From contig NZ_CP058560.1 in NCBI RefSeq assembly GCF_018141185.1, forward strand, positions 310,001 to 374,000: a stretch of 64,000 bases of DNA. Direction: 5' to 3'. Below, piece by piece: positions 30,151-38,796 of this stretch (position 1 is its first letter; every line of letters starts with the position of its first letter). Below the pieces are notes generated by a model. It saw only the letters and a list, made by a program, of their open reading frames with translations, was not told where the DNA came from and ran no database searches. Source of the DNA: Methanobacterium alkalithermotolerans (GTDB lineage: Archaea; Methanobacteriota; Methanobacteria; Methanobacteriales; Methanobacteriaceae). Both the position numbers and the translations under genes were made by a program.

Positions 30151-30795
30151 TTATAATAGATAGTTTTCAACAAATTCTTTAGCATTTTTCCGGGTTTTAG
30201 GACTTCTACTATTCAATTGTGCTTTAACAAAATCATTTACCTGTTTTTTATCTTTTAAGTGGGGATAAATGTGGGAAAAAACTTGTATAATATCTGCTTT
30301 TAAGAGTGCTTTTTGTTTTTCCGGGAAATTAGATTTTTTATCCATATAAAGAAGAATATTTATGATTTTTTCCCTTAACTTTTCCTTATTTTCCAGGATT
30401 ATGCTGGTGTTTTTAATGCATTTTTGAGCAGTGCTGAATTTTTGATCATGTATATGGCTAAAATAATCTTCAAATAGAGGATAAAATTTATCTTCCCTAT
30501 CAACCCGGGTTAAATTGGCCAGTAAAAAAAGGGCAAAATCCCTATGATATGAATTTTCATGATTTAAAAGAGATCTAAAATCATCCCAGTACTTATAAAA
30601 TAAGTGGGGATGTAGTTTAGCTGCCCGGGATATTATATAATAAGAGTGATAGTAAACCATTATTTGGGGGTGATTCAACATTAAATTAACAATCTCATCC
30701 CGCAGTTCAGGATCATCCACTATTTTTTTAGCAAATTTATTTATATTTGCGTTTTTACGAGATATTTCTAAGATTAAATCATTTTTGGAATTCAT
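30151..30795 (-). CDS. HEAT-repeat-like helical protein
   Basis: A 214-residue, mostly helical protein of soluble type, with paired-helix patterns (RDEIVNLMLNHPQIMVYY; YHRDFALFLLANLTRV; TRKNAKEFVENYLL) suggesting HEAT-like repeats. I do not recognise a specific family and see no catalytic motif. GGGG precedes the ATG. It lies downstream of the acetyltransferase gene on the same strand. It could be a scaffold or a DNA-alkylation-repair-like fold, but without sequence search this remains a structural guess. Confidence 0.65.
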   Translation of the reverse strand: MNSKNDLILEISRKNANINKFAKKIVDDPELRDEIVNLMLNHPQIMVYYHSYYIISRAAKLHPHLFYKYWDDFRSLLNHENSYHRDFALFLLANLTRVDREDKFYPLFEDYFSHIHDQKFSTAQKCIKNTSIILENKEKLREKIINILLYMDKKSNFPEKQKALLKADIIQVFSHIYPHLKDKKQVNDFVKAQLNSRSPKTRKNAKEFVENYLL

Positions 30796-30852
30796 TTTTA
30801 CCCCAGCGCTAAGTGAAATCTCTCAATTTAAGTCCTCTGATGTCCAGACCAT

Positions 30853-31497
30853 CTATTGATTAAACTTATTTTTTCGAAACATATGGTAAATGGTTATTCC
30901 TTCTGCCTGGAATTCTTCAAGGGTTTCATATCCAAATTTTTCATAAAGAATCTGATTTTTCTTATCACCGGTAAATAAATAGATGCCTGTGATTTTTGAA
31001 TTATTTTCTGCAACTTCATTTACTTTATTTAGGAGCATGGTTCCTATTCCCTGACCCTGATGTTCCGGGCTAACACCTATGGCCTCTAAGGTGTAGTATG
31101 GTTTTTTTATAGATGATGGTGGTTTTATGTACTTTGAAATTCTAATTACCCTTTTTAAATTAAGTATGGAAATCATGGGCATTATCAAAGTTAATATGTC
31201 CGGGAAATAGGATTTAAGTTTATCTAAGAAGGTTATTCCACCACCCTTTTTTATAACTGCCGCTCCCACTATCTGCTGATCCATTAATGCCCCAAAAAGG
31301 AAGTAATCTTTTTTATAAAACTCCTTTATCTTTAATAAATTAAAGCGATAAAGAGTTTCCAGGGCATGGTGTTTATTGAGATTGAAAATGAAGCTGGTTA
31401 TGGCCTCGGATGTAAATGAAATGGTGACTATTTTTGTTACTTCTTCTTTTAAGGTTTCATCCGCATTTATGATGGTGGGTTTATCCCTGGATTTCAA
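30853..31497 (-). CDS. GNAT-family N-acetyltransferase
   Basis: A 214-residue GNAT protein. The acetyl-CoA loop motif reads VSPEHQGQGIGTMLL (motif A, QGQGIG), followed by a final strand pair with YEKFGYE, typical of GNAT C-termini. An N-terminal 100 residues of less conserved sequence would set substrate specificity. The start is a TTG with GGAG 5 nt upstream. It lies 57 nt above the HEAT-like gene. The substrate (small molecule or protein) cannot be told. Confidence 0.85.
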   Translation of the reverse strand: MKSRDKPTIINADETLKEEVTKIVTISFTSEAITSFIFNLNKHHALETLYRFNLLKIKEFYKKDYFLFGALMDQQIVGAAVIKKGGGITFLDKLKSYFPDILTLIMPMISILNLKRVIRISKYIKPPSSIKKPYYTLEAIGVSPEHQGQGIGTMLLNKVNEVAENNSKITGIYLFTGDKKNQILYEKFGYETLEEFQAEGITIYHMFRKNKFNQ

Positions 31498-31556
31498 AAT
31501 ATCTCCTCATTTAGATTAAGTTCCAAAAAAAAAGATCTGCTAAAATAAATAAAGTT

Positions 31557-32444
31557 TTATAGTTGATTGCGGTTTTGCTGCAGCATGCGGCTCATGGAGT
31601 CTAATATAATACCGGTAAACATCATAAAGGTCCCGAATAAGCTGAGCATCACCGCCACCATGGTGGGGCCCATGCTGATACTGGTACCGGTAAGGTAGTC
31701 TCTTAAGAATATTAAACTCAGGGAAGCCCCGACAAGTACAATCACTATCCCCGGGATGGTGAAGTAGTAGAGGGGTCTTTTTAGTTCCATGTCCTGCAAG
31801 ATGTGGAATAATACCCTGGCTCCGTGACTTATAGGGTTCTGGGTGGATCCATCCACATCGTATCGTACCCCGATTTGTACTTCCACTATTTTTAATCCGG
31901 CCTGGGAGGCATCCACCAGCATTTCACTTTCTACTCCGAATCCTGACTCTTTAAAACGGAAGTAGGGCAGGCTTTTTTGGGAAAAGGCACGAAATCCACT
32001 CTGGGTGTCGGTGATGTCCAGTCCACTGGATAGGTTGGTGGCAGTATCCAGTACTTTTTGACCTACCCGGCGGTAGGCCGGGGTGTTTTCATCTACTCCA
32101 GTGATGTAGCGGCTGCCATTTACCACATCAGCTTCTTTTTTTAAGATGGGTTCTGTAAGTAAGGGTATTTCATCCGGATCATGCTGGGCATCAGCATCAA
32201 TGGTTACAATTATATCATATTCTTTGGCTGCTTCAAAGCCAGACCTTAAAGCCGCCCCTTTTCCTAAATTGGTGGGATGTTTTATAACTTCTGCCCCGGC
32301 CAGCTGGGCTACTTCACTGGTTTTATCTGTGGATCCATCATCCACCACTATTATTTTTTGGGCGTGTTGTTTGGCCCGGAGTATAATACTTCCCAGGGCT
32401 ACTTCTTCATTGTAAGCAGGTAATATCACTGCGATTTTTTTCAT
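31557..32444 (-). CDS. GT2 glycosyltransferase, polyprenyl-phosphate type, with membrane anchor
   Basis: A 295-residue GT2 enzyme with two C-terminal membrane helices, like dolichol-phosphate sugar synthases. The GT-A fold shows ILPAYNEE (6-13), VDDGSTDKT near 40, and the metal-binding TIDADAQHDPDE near 85-96. RYITG and the QSGFRAFS segment follow. I use the ATG at 32442-32444, preceded by GAGGAC; an earlier in-frame ATG lies inside the upstream gene. It starts 2 nt after the epimerase at 32447 ends. It probably loads a sugar onto a lipid phosphate, for use by the GT39-like enzymes. Confidence 0.92.
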   Translation of the reverse strand: MKKIAVILPAYNEEVALGSIILRAKQHAQKIIVVDDGSTDKTSEVAQLAGAEVIKHPTNLGKGAALRSGFEAAKEYDIIVTIDADAQHDPDEIPLLTEPILKKEADVVNGSRYITGVDENTPAYRRVGQKVLDTATNLSSGLDITDTQSGFRAFSQKSLPYFRFKESGFGVESEMLVDASQAGLKIVEVQIGVRYDVDGSTQNPISHGARVLFHILQDMELKRPLYYFTIPGIVIVLVGASLSLIFLRDYLTGTSISMGPTMVAVMLSLFGTFMMFTGIILDSMSRMLQQNRNQL

Positions 32445-32446
32445 AG

Positions 32447-33391
32447 TTAGTCCTCGATGCGGTAGTACCATTTCATCCAGTCTACAGTTTTTTGTATTCC
32501 TTCTTTTGGTGGGACCTGGGGGTCATGTTTTAAATCACGTATAGCCTTGGAAAAGTCCATGGTCTTAACCTTGGTGGTGAAATCCTCCGCTTCATGATAA
32601 GTAACCAGACTATCATCTACTCCCACCGCCTCTAAAACCATATCCGAATACTCCCGAATATCATGCTCCCACTCGGTTTTACTACCCACATTATAAGCTT
32701 CACCTGGAATAAAATTATCCACAATATTAGCAAAAGTTCGAGCCGTATCCCCTACATAATCAATAATCCTCTTATGACCTTCATATACCTCATAAGGTAA
32801 ACCCATCAAAGCACGATAAATAAAAATCGGAATAAAACCTTTATAAGGCGAATAAGCTTCATGAGGACCATAACAATTAACCGGCCGCACCCGTACTGTT
32901 TCAGTTCCAAACATGGTGGCCGAATTCATACACATTAGCTCCCCGGCCCACTTGGTAATAGCATAATCATTCATCTGATAAGTATCACGGATAGGATTAT
33001 CCACCATCACATCCTCACTCATAACCCCAGTATAATCACCATACACTTCCGCCGAAGAAAAAAAGATCATCTTAAAACCCAGTTTTTCCTGCAAACGAAT
33101 CATATGCTTGGTACCCTTAACATTAGTATCCCACAAATTCTCATAATAAGCCTCACCATTCCACCGACCATACTCCGCCGCTAAATGATAAACATAATCA
33201 AAAGCAGGATTATCATCAAAAACCCGCTCCAACTGCCGGTAATTCTTAACATCAGCCCGCACATAATCATCCAGCTCATGATGCAACAAATCCAGAGCCA
33301 AAACCTCATGACCCCTGCTCCTTAACTCACCAACCAGATTAGTCCCAATAAAACCAGACCCTCCAGTAACTAAAATTCTCTTGGTTTCCAT
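32447..33391 (-). CDS. NAD-dependent sugar epimerase/dehydratase
   Basis: A 314-residue extended-SDR enzyme: NAD motif TGGSGFIGTN (9-18), FFSSAEVYGD near 107, and the Tyr-Lys pair in YAITKWAGE near 141. An AGGAG precedes the ATG. It is followed after 2 nt by the lipid-linked GT2 gene, forming a two-gene operon that probably makes and then activates a sugar on a lipid carrier. Specific substrate unknown. Its N-terminal coding part looks richer in C on the plus strand than the flanking genes, but not enough to claim transfer. Confidence 0.9.
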   Translation of the reverse strand: METKRILVTGGSGFIGTNLVGELRSRGHEVLALDLLHHELDDYVRADVKNYRQLERVFDDNPAFDYVYHLAAEYGRWNGEAYYENLWDTNVKGTKHMIRLQEKLGFKMIFFSSAEVYGDYTGVMSEDVMVDNPIRDTYQMNDYAITKWAGELMCMNSATMFGTETVRVRPVNCYGPHEAYSPYKGFIPIFIYRALMGLPYEVYEGHKRIIDYVGDTARTFANIVDNFIPGEAYNVGSKTEWEHDIREYSDMVLEAVGVDDSLVTYHEAEDFTTKVKTMDFSKAIRDLKHDPQVPPKEGIQKTVDWMKWYYRIED

Positions 33392-33725
33392 GATAATTAT
33401 CTCCTGTGTGATTAATTCTATAAAAATATAAGATTAATTAATAAAGTTTTATCCTTAATATAAATTAAAGGAATATTTTATTCCCCTTAAAAACATATTT
33501 TTAGATTATCCTTTGGTATTAAAATATATTTACCATCTATTTATTTCGTTTTCAAATTCCTTGAGACGGTAAAAATCGTGCTCAGGATAATAAATGAATA
33601 TTAACCAGCCCCCATATAAAAACTGTTTTTAGAATAATGAATATTATAACAACTATCTTACTATAAATAATCTTAATATTATGCAATAATTAATATATTC
33701 CAGGAAATATAGGGAGAAATTATAG
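33392..33725. other. Intergenic region upstream of the copper ATPase
   Basis: A 334-bp AT-rich gap between divergent genes. The ATPase start has an AGGGAG SD, and a weak TATA-like element (CTATAAATAA) lies around 33661. I see no ORF, RNA gene or convincing operator. Confidence 0.5.
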
Positions 33726-36068
33726 ATGGTGGAAGATAAAACTAAAAAAGAAACCGTTACCATTAATGTTACCGGGATGCACTGTACCTCCTGTGCTTTG
33801 AATATTGAAAAAAAGCTTAAAGGAACAGATGGTGTTAGTCAGGCCCAGGTGAATTATTCCACCGGAAAAGCAAATGTGGAGTATTCACCAGATAAGATTG
33901 CTAAAAAGGAAATTCTGGATGCGGTAGAAGATAGTGGTTTTAAAGGTTTTTTCATACATGAAGAGGAAGCAGAATATGCTACTGATCCCATCACCGGTAT
34001 GCGTCTTTTAAAGTCCCGGGCTATAAAAAAAAGTTTTGGAGGCAGGGACTATTATTTTACAGATGAACACTCCCTGCGTAAATTTCAGGCCCCGGAAGAA
34101 GAATTAAAAACCATGAAAAAGAGGGTGGCCCTGGCTTTAAGTGGGGTTATCATATTAGGTGTGGCCCGTGTGGTGGCCACCGTTAGCTTGGCTGCTGGTG
34201 TTTCCCTTATCAGCATGGCCCCTATACCCTCTTTGCCATGGTTTACCTGGGGTTACTGGTTATTTCTTTTAACTACTCCTATTCAGTTTATTGCCGGTTA
34301 TGGTTTCTATAAAGGGGCCTATTATGCGGTGAAAAATCGTTCCCTGAATATGGATTTTCTGGTGGCCATGGGAACCCTTACTGCCTGGACCTACAGTAGT
34401 TTTGTATTGTTCTTTCCAGGGGTGCTCCCGGTTACTGAAAGGGATGTGTACTTTGAAGTATCAGCGGTGATTATTGCCTTTGTGCTGGTGGGGAAGTTCA
34501 TGGAGGACTATATCAAACAGCGCAGTTCAGCAGCAGTTAGAAAACTCCTGGATCTTCGACCAAAAACCGCTCAGGTAATTCGTGATGGAGTAGAAACCAC
34601 GGTGCTGGCTGAAACAATTAGGGTAGGGGAAATTGTGGTGGTAAGACCCGGAGAAAGCATTCCAGTGGATGGTGTGGTAACTGAAGGAGAGAGTTCCATT
34701 GATCAATCCATGGTTACTGGGGAGAGTATTCCTGTATCATGTAGAGTGGGTCAGGAGGTGATTGGAGCCACCATTAATAAACAGGGTCTGATTAAATTCA
34801 GGGCCACCAAGGTGGGTTCCCAGACCACCCTGATGCAGATAATTAAACTGGTGGAAGATGCCCAATCCTCCAGTGCACCTATACAGAGGTTGGCTGATCG
34901 GGTGAGTTCTTATTTTGTTCCCATTGTGGTTTCTATTGCCCTTCTTACCCTGGCCGGCTGGACCCTGGCCGGAGATTTTACTGCCGGAATACTGGCCTTT
35001 GTGGCAGTTCTTATAATATCATGTCCCTGTGCCCTGGGGATAGCAACCCCTGCGGCATTAATGGTGGGAGTGGGTAAAGGAGCTGAAAATGGGATTTTAA
35101 TCCGTGGTGGAGAATATCTGGAGAGAACCCACCAGTTAAATAAGGTATTTTTTGATAAAACCGGGACCCTTACCCGGGGAAAACCAGAGGTAACACAGAT
35201 AATATCCCCTGATCCTGATGAAACTTTAAAACTGGCTGCTATGGCAGAAAAAGGCTCCGAGCACCCTTTAGCCGAGGCTATAATAAAAAAGGCAGAGGAA
35301 ATGGATGTGGAAATTCCAGATGCTGCTGGTTTTAAAACCACCCCTGGTCAGGGTATAACTGCCTGGTGGGATGATAAAGCTCTGGTATTAGGTAACCGTA
35401 AAATGATGGAGGATAATAATCTGGATATAACACCCCAGGAGGATGAAATTCAGGGCCTGGAAACTGAGGGTAATACGGTGATTATGGTGGCCTATGATAA
35501 ACAGGTCAGGGGCCTTATTGCCATTGCAGATACCTTAAAAGACCACTCTAAAGTGGTGGTTAAGGAATTGGATAGCATGGGTATTGAGTCTGTGATGCTT
35601 ACCGGGGATAATGAACGTACCGCCCAGGCCATAGCCTCTCAAATAGGGATAAGAAATGTTTACTCTGATTTACTCCCTCAGGATAAATTGGAAGTTATAA
35701 AAAAATTACAACAGGAGGGTAATGTGGTGGCCATGGTAGGAGATGGTATTAATGATGCCCCGGCTCTGGCCCAGGCAGATATTGGTATTTCCCTGGGTTC
35801 TGGTACTGATGTAGCTAAAGAAACTGGAGGAATTATCCTGGTTAATGATGATCTGCGGGATGTGGTGGCGGGTATAAAATTAAGTAAGGCCACCATGAAA
35901 AAGATAAGGCAGAACCTGTTCTGGTCCTTTTTCTATAATACAGCAGCCATACCGCTGGCGGCTTTAGGATTTTTAAATCCTATGATAGCAGCAGCAGCCA
36001 TGTCTTTAAGTTCTCTTTCAGTAGTTACTAATTCTGCTCTTTTAAAGAGGCTTAAGTTTAAGAGATAA
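33726..36068 (+). CDS. copA: Copper-type P1B ATPase with TRASH/YHS-like insert
   Basis: A 780-residue heavy-metal P-type ATPase. It has an N-terminal HMA domain with GMHCTSC (17-23) and then an uncommon 35-residue TRASH/YHS-like segment (DPITGMRL to about 121) before the first membrane helix. Eight helices follow, with the TGES motif, the ion-binding ISCPCALG (CPC), the phosphorylated Asp in DKTGTLT, SEHPLAEA and GDGINDAPA. The CPC motif indicates Cu(I) or Ag(I) export. AGGGAG precedes the ATG. It is followed 115 nt later by the LiaF-like gene on the same strand. No regulator gene lies next to it. Confidence 0.93.
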   Translation: MVEDKTKKETVTINVTGMHCTSCALNIEKKLKGTDGVSQAQVNYSTGKANVEYSPDKIAKKEILDAVEDSGFKGFFIHEEEAEYATDPITGMRLLKSRAIKKSFGGRDYYFTDEHSLRKFQAPEEELKTMKKRVALALSGVIILGVARVVATVSLAAGVSLISMAPIPSLPWFTWGYWLFLLTTPIQFIAGYGFYKGAYYAVKNRSLNMDFLVAMGTLTAWTYSSFVLFFPGVLPVTERDVYFEVSAVIIAFVLVGKFMEDYIKQRSSAAVRKLLDLRPKTAQVIRDGVETTVLAETIRVGEIVVVRPGESIPVDGVVTEGESSIDQSMVTGESIPVSCRVGQEVIGATINKQGLIKFRATKVGSQTTLMQIIKLVEDAQSSSAPIQRLADRVSSYFVPIVVSIALLTLAGWTLAGDFTAGILAFVAVLIISCPCALGIATPAALMVGVGKGAENGILIRGGEYLERTHQLNKVFFDKTGTLTRGKPEVTQIISPDPDETLKLAAMAEKGSEHPLAEAIIKKAEEMDVEIPDAAGFKTTPGQGITAWWDDKALVLGNRKMMEDNNLDITPQEDEIQGLETEGNTVIMVAYDKQVRGLIAIADTLKDHSKVVVKELDSMGIESVMLTGDNERTAQAIASQIGIRNVYSDLLPQDKLEVIKKLQQEGNVVAMVGDGINDAPALAQADIGISLGSGTDVAKETGGIILVNDDLRDVVAGIKLSKATMKKIRQNLFWSFFYNTAAIPLAALGFLNPMIAAAAMSLSSLSVVTNSALLKRLKFKR

Positions 36069-36183
36069 TTATTTTATTTTTTTTTAGACAGGTTTAATAG
36101 ATTATTATACTGAATTCTAATTAACATAATAATTAATTATAAATCTATGATTTTTATAATACACTTAAAGGAGTGATAAAATT

Positions 36184-36864
36184 ATGAAAAAGTTATCCAA
36201 TCAAATTATTTTCGGGATTATTTTACTGATTATTGGAGTTCTATTTTTACTGCGCAGTACCGGGATTTACAATACCGGTAATTTACTCAGTTATGTTCCC
36301 TCCTTATTTATAATCCTGGGGATTTACAGTCTAATTAAAAGTGGTTTTAAGAGTATCAGTGGTCCAGTAACCATGATTATCATCTTCACGGTTATCCAGT
36401 TACTGGTTCTGGGTGTTATTACCGGGTCTACCCTCTCCAGCTGGTGGCCTTTAGTCATCATCCTCATTGGTGCAGGTATTATCCTTAATCATTACCAGCG
36501 GGATAAAAGCAAGGTTTATACCAGGGATAACATCGATTTAATGGCCATCCTGGGAGGGGTACAAAACACCATTAAATCCAGTTCATTTAAAGGCGGAGAC
36601 CTTACCGCCGTACTGGGAGGAGTGGAACTGGATCTTCGAGACTCTCAAACCGGCCTGGAACCAGCCATAATAAATGTTACGGTACTATTAGGAGGAGCTG
36701 AAATAAGAGTCCCTGATGACTGGGATCTTAAAATCAATGTGATGCCAGTTTTAGGTGGAGTGGATGATAGCAGAACCCGGTTGAGTAATAGCACCCCTAA
36801 GGATAAACCAGATTTAATAATTAATGGAATGGTAGCCCTGGGTGGGCTGGATATCTATGATTAA
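36184..36864 (+). CDS. LiaF-like membrane protein
   Basis: A 226-residue protein with four N-terminal membrane helices (to about residue 100) and a soluble C-terminal beta-rich domain with repeated glycine-rich blocks (AILGGVQNT, AVLGGVELD, VLLGGAEIRVP, PVLGGVDD, VALGGLDIY). This matches the LiaF/cell-wall-stress C-terminal fold. In bacteria LiaF modulates envelope-stress signalling; a role in envelope sensing here is inference. GGAGTGAT lies 6 nt before the ATG, with an in-frame ATT in between. No kinase lies next to it. Confidence 0.83.
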   Translation: MKKLSNQIIFGIILLIIGVLFLLRSTGIYNTGNLLSYVPSLFIILGIYSLIKSGFKSISGPVTMIIIFTVIQLLVLGVITGSTLSSWWPLVIILIGAGIILNHYQRDKSKVYTRDNIDLMAILGGVQNTIKSSSFKGGDLTAVLGGVELDLRDSQTGLEPAIINVTVLLGGAEIRVPDDWDLKINVMPVLGGVDDSRTRLSNSTPKDKPDLIINGMVALGGLDIYD

Positions 36865-36944
36865 AAAAAATGGATATTATTTTAAAGGGTAATTCACCCC
36901 AATTATTTTTAAAAAAAATATCCTGAAAATAAATAGAGGATATT

Positions 36945-38612
36945 TTACTTTAAATTATTTTTTTCATATACGGTCACATTCCCCCTTTGTCTTATGATGG
37001 TGTATCCATCCAGGGTGAGTTTTCCTTCTCCAGTGTAGATATAGTAATCCGGGTTTACTTCTTCAAATAATTCCTGGAATACATCCGGGCTTACCTTACC
37101 TGGTATACGAGTATATACGAATTTTTTAAGGTACCAACTGTAAGCCGGGCCTCTTACGGCAGCTATAACCCTATCTTCAAATTCAGGATCATAATTAATC
37201 AGCCATTCAGCAGTTTCTTTTTCAATTAAAACCACTTCATCTTCCCGGGGCATGTTATCCATATAACTAACTGCAGATAATAATAAGGCCAGCACCAGCA
37301 CCAGGGAAATAGCAGGAGATATCCATGTGGTGTTTTTAAATTTAGTTTGTATAAGGCTGGAAATTTGCCTGATTCCCAGGGCCACCCCATAGGCTAAAGG
37401 TGGTACCATGGTAATGAAGTAGCGGTCCACTTTTACCGGGTGGAAACTGTGCATAATAAAAAAGGCGAAAAACCAGGTTAAAAACATTAAATCCAAATCC
37501 AGATACTTTAATTTATAGTCTCTTAGTAAATAAAACACTGATAATGCCCACAATATCAATAAAACTTCACTGTACACATAGGATATACTACCATAGGTAA
37601 AAATTAAAAGCAAACCCATTATCAATACTCCAGCAGCTTTAAGGTAATTTTGTGGTGTTTTTAATGTTTTCCGGGTTTTAAGAGCAATTTTAATTATATA
37701 AATTATTATCCCGGTTATTATAAGTCCTAAAAGTACATAGGCCAGTAAATCAGGTGTTTGCTGAGAGGGCCATAAGAGCTGGCTGTAATTATCAGGAGCA
37801 GGGCTGGAGAGGTACTGAGGTATATTTTTCAGATAGTATAATAAATCCAGGTTATATCCAGGGTTTAATTCTGTGGCAGTTCCAGCCGCTGAGGCAGAAA
37901 ATTGAGATATGAAGGGGAAGGGTTTTCCTATTTGACGGTAGAAGTACCACATAAAGGGGAGGTAGATTAAGACCCCCAGGATAATTCCCTTAACTCCATT
38001 TTTTATTTCTTCTTTTTGGGGTTGATTAAAGAATATCAAAAGCAGCATGGGTATTATTATGAGTCCCGAGGTGTAACGGGTTAAAAAGGCCAGCATGGCC
38101 AGAGGAAAGGCCAGATAATAGTAGCGGGAATCGTTTTTAGACGCCTGGTAGGTGAAGTACAACGCCCAGATGGATAATGATATAGCGGGAGCATCCAGGG
38201 CTCCACTCACTGCCCAGGCCATTAAAATAGTGAAGGTGGCATAGGATAAGGCCCCGGCCAGGCTTTCATATTCATTGAACCTGATTTTAAGTAGTAAATA
38301 CATTCCCAACGCACCCATGATATAGAATACCCCACTTATCATAAAAAGAGACAGTTCAAAAACATACCCTGCCCGGAAAAGAAGGGAGGTTAAGAAGGGT
38401 AAAAAAGGTGATAGGTGCAGGGTATCCCCTATACCCATACCTGCCATTTTAAGAGCGTTATTAAGGTATAAGAATATATCCCAGTAGGCCACTCCAATTT
38501 GAGACTGTATAGAAACTAATTCATAAGTGATGATTAGCATTAAAAGCCCTAAAAGGGCCATGAATATCAAAGATACTTTATTTTTATGGATGATATCTGT
38601 AATTTTTCCCAT
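36945..38612 (-). CDS. GT39-like membrane glycosyltransferase
   Basis: A 555-residue membrane protein with 11-13 helices and a final soluble part of about 80 residues, of the PMT/ArnT (GT39-like, GT-C) style that uses lipid-phosphate sugars on the outer face. The first outer loop contains SQIGVAYWDIFLYLNNALK, with the Asp-containing GVAYWD likely catalytic. GAGG precedes the ATG. It is a tandem paralogue of the gene at 38797-40479, sharing GVAYWDIFLYLNNAL, SFHPVKVDRYF/IKVDRYF and overall layout, so the two arose by duplication. Acceptors are probably surface proteins or glycolipids. Confidence 0.87.
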   Translation of the reverse strand: MGKITDIIHKNKVSLIFMALLGLLMLIITYELVSIQSQIGVAYWDIFLYLNNALKMAGMGIGDTLHLSPFLPFLTSLLFRAGYVFELSLFMISGVFYIMGALGMYLLLKIRFNEYESLAGALSYATFTILMAWAVSGALDAPAISLSIWALYFTYQASKNDSRYYYLAFPLAMLAFLTRYTSGLIIIPMLLLIFFNQPQKEEIKNGVKGIILGVLIYLPFMWYFYRQIGKPFPFISQFSASAAGTATELNPGYNLDLLYYLKNIPQYLSSPAPDNYSQLLWPSQQTPDLLAYVLLGLIITGIIIYIIKIALKTRKTLKTPQNYLKAAGVLIMGLLLIFTYGSISYVYSEVLLILWALSVFYLLRDYKLKYLDLDLMFLTWFFAFFIMHSFHPVKVDRYFITMVPPLAYGVALGIRQISSLIQTKFKNTTWISPAISLVLVLALLLSAVSYMDNMPREDEVVLIEKETAEWLINYDPEFEDRVIAAVRGPAYSWYLKKFVYTRIPGKVSPDVFQELFEEVNPDYYIYTGEGKLTLDGYTIIRQRGNVTVYEKNNLK

Positions 38613-38796
38613 GCAATTTCCTCTAAAATTATGATTATAATTCTAAAATAATAGTAAGATTTAGATATAAATTAATCTATCCACATTAAATATTTCTCCC
38701 CGGCGGTAATAGTGATTTTATTATTTTTAGTTTCATCTCTTAATTTTTAATGAATGATAACCTTAATATTTAAATCCAGTTAGTAATATCAACACC

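Noticed and set aside
32447..33391. Horizontal transfer of the epimerase gene based on base composition
   Set aside because: The change in composition is mild and limited to part of the gene; not measurable by eye.
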